Origin: Rhodocyclaceae bacterium
GTDB lineage: Bacteria > Pseudomonadota > Gammaproteobacteria > Burkholderiales > Rhodocyclaceae
Length of the DNA stretch: 43,632 bases
Reading direction: 5' to 3'
NCBI GenBank assembly: GCA_016791205.1
Contig: JAEUNH010000086.1
Span: 1 to 43,632, forward strand
The notes beneath the pieces were generated by a model. That model was not told where the DNA came from. It ran no database searches and saw only the letters and a list, made by a program, of their open reading frames with translations. The first letter of the stretch is position 1, and each line of letters starts with the position of its first letter. The translations under genes and the position numbers were made by a program. This document shows, in pieces, positions 42,695-43,632 of the stretch.

Positions 42695-43221
42695 GAGGCG
42701 GCAGGATAGCCGTTCTGCCGCTCGAGCACATTCAGCTCGATGGCGAAGAAGGCGGTGAGCCAGAGCGCGGCGTCCCAGGCATCGAGCCAGTCGCCGCGCC
42801 AGGCCCAGGCCAGCACCAGCGCGCCGAGCGCTGCATACAGCGCCCCGGTGGCGGCCCAGAACAGACGCCGGCGCCGTTCCACGGCCAGCGGGAAACGCAC
42901 CTCGATTTCAAGCAGCACGACGACGGCGATCCAGAGCCCGGTGTTCAAGGCATCCAGCCACTGCCGCTCGCGCAGATAACCGACCGCCGCCACCAGCACG
43001 CCGGCCGCCGCGGCGAGGCGGACCAGATGGATGGCGAGGCGCCCGCCCGGCTTCAGGCGCTCGCCGTGCGCCGTCTCGATCTCGAACAGCACCAGCAGCA
43101 CAATCCAGGCGGCGGAGTCGAGCAGCTCGCTGGCCGAACCGAACAGCGCGTAGAACGCCAGATTGAGCGCCAGCAGCGCGAAAATGGCGCGCTTGAAGCG
43201 GTGGAATCCGGGCACCGCCAT
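42691..43221 (-). CDS. Hypothetical six-helix membrane protein with threefold internal repeat
   Basis: 176 aa, hydrophobic. A similar block recurs three times: LLDSAAWIVLLVLFEIET, ALNTGLWIAVVVLLEIEV and AWDAALWLTAFFAIELNV, each a two-helix unit with an acidic Glu-(Ile/Leu)-x end. This suggests triplication of a two-helix hairpin. I do not recognise a family. The start lies 10 bp after the symporter stop and its end overlaps the VanZ-like start (ATGA), so the three membrane genes are co-transcribed. Confidence 0.7.
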   Translation of the reverse strand: MAVPGFHRFKRAIFALLALNLAFYALFGSASELLDSAAWIVLLVLFEIETAHGERLKPGGRLAIHLVRLAAAAGVLVAAVGYLRERQWLDALNTGLWIAVVVLLEIEVRFPLAVERRRRLFWAATGALYAALGALVLAWAWRGDWLDAWDAALWLTAFFAIELNVLERQNGYPAAS

Positions 43222-43231
43222 GGGACCGCTG

Positions 43232-43632
43232 TCAGTGCTTGCGGTGCTGCTCGCCGTCGTGCGCCACGTGGTGCGTCTGCGCCGCGGCGTGGTGGCCGTG
43301 GAGGGCCGGGGCGTGGCTCGGCCGGCCCGTCCACTGCGGCAGCAGCGAGCCCGCGATCATGCCGGCGGCCGAGACGAAGAGGCCGATCAGCTGCGGCGGC
43401 ACCAGGCTTTCGGCGACGAGGAACTCCACCATCAGCCAGCTGCCCAGCCCGGCGATGGTGGCGAAGAGGGCGCCCTGCGTGGTCGCGCGCTTCCAGAAGG
43501 CGCCGAAGAACAGCGGCACGAAGGCGCCGGCCAGCGTCACCTTGTAGGCGTTCTCCACCATCTTGAAGATCGACGACTGCGAGTTCAGCGCGAAGGCCAG
43601 CACGACGCCGGCGAAGCAGACGATGGTGAAGC
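43232..43632 (-). CDS. Sodium:solute symporter (SSS family), 3' part only
   Basis: The frame enters from the right edge and ends at 43232, so about 133 C-terminal residues are seen. FTIVCFAGVVLAFALNSQSS, VENAYKVTLAGAFVPLFFGA and FWKRATTQGALFATIAGLGS match the last helices of SSS transporters. The end is a His-rich tail (HAPALHGHHAAAQTHHVAHD) that could bind metal ions or be a flexible tail. The substrate cannot be determined from this part. Confidence 0.85.
   Translation of the reverse strand, partial: FTIVCFAGVVLAFALNSQSSIFKMVENAYKVTLAGAFVPLFFGAFWKRATTQGALFATIAGLGSWLMVEFLVAESLVPPQLIGLFVSAAGMIAGSLLPQWTGRPSHAPALHGHHAAAQTHHVAHDGEQHRKH

Overview
The window is chromosomal DNA of a high-GC (by eye about two thirds G+C) Gram-negative bacterium. 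Gene content and order point to a betaproteobacterium, most likely of the Rhodocyclales type. The pointers are lptB-rpoN-hpf-ptsN-hprK in a row, thiL-pgpA-cinA-recA-recX, a RibB protein with a degenerate GTP cyclohydrolase II half, a Ser/Thr kinase fused to HDOD and GAF domains, and biosynthetic IlvA. It is almost fully coding: 49 protein genes, two of them cut by the window ends, no non-coding stretch over 300 bases, and no tRNA, rRNA, insertion sequence, prophage or CRISPR array seen.

Layout. 1-7.4 kb: start of a large DUF3683/FAD oxidoreductase (minus), a substrate-binding lipoprotein coupled to a membrane histidine kinase, a solitary DUF4143 ATPase with a palindrome at its start codon, ilvA, and 5-formyl-THF cyclo-ligase. 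7.4-17.4 kb: soluble lytic transglycosylase, kinase-HDOD-GAF protein, NDUFA9-like reductase, cca, a DUF1444-like protein whose 3' end wholly overlaps an antisense DUF2905 gene, a glutathione-transferase-like protein, an alpha/beta hydrolase, a small unknown protein and a thioesterase. 17.6-25.8 kb: MidA-type methyltransferase diverging from a pteridine-reductase-like SDR and ttcA, then an adenylate cyclase-FHA protein facing a membrane Ser/Thr kinase, two CsgG/LpoB-like exported proteins and a PsiF protein. 25.8-43.6 kb: a long minus-strand run of housekeeping genes (hprK, ptsN, hpf, rpoN, lptB, recX, recA, cinA, pgpA, thiL, nusB, ribH, ribB-like, ribE, dsbD, cutA, an ABC-2 exporter, a 2Fe-2S ferredoxin, a MazG-like pyrophosphohydrolase, a VanZ-like protein and the end of a sodium:solute symporter). 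Many neighbours overlap by ATGA, so translational coupling is widespread.

The most interesting signal is not a gene. An asymmetric 23-bp motif (CCGT, five variable bases N-Y-Y-R-S, then GGRGACYGACTTTT) occurs eight times plus one degenerate copy. It is found on both strands, mostly inside unrelated genes, and in different reading frames that encode different peptides. It is spaced like the DNA-uptake sequences of Neisseriaceae and Pasteurellaceae but matches neither, so it may be an undescribed uptake-type or other genome-wide signal. A second family of about 65 bp (two stem-loops) sits directly after stop codons at four places.
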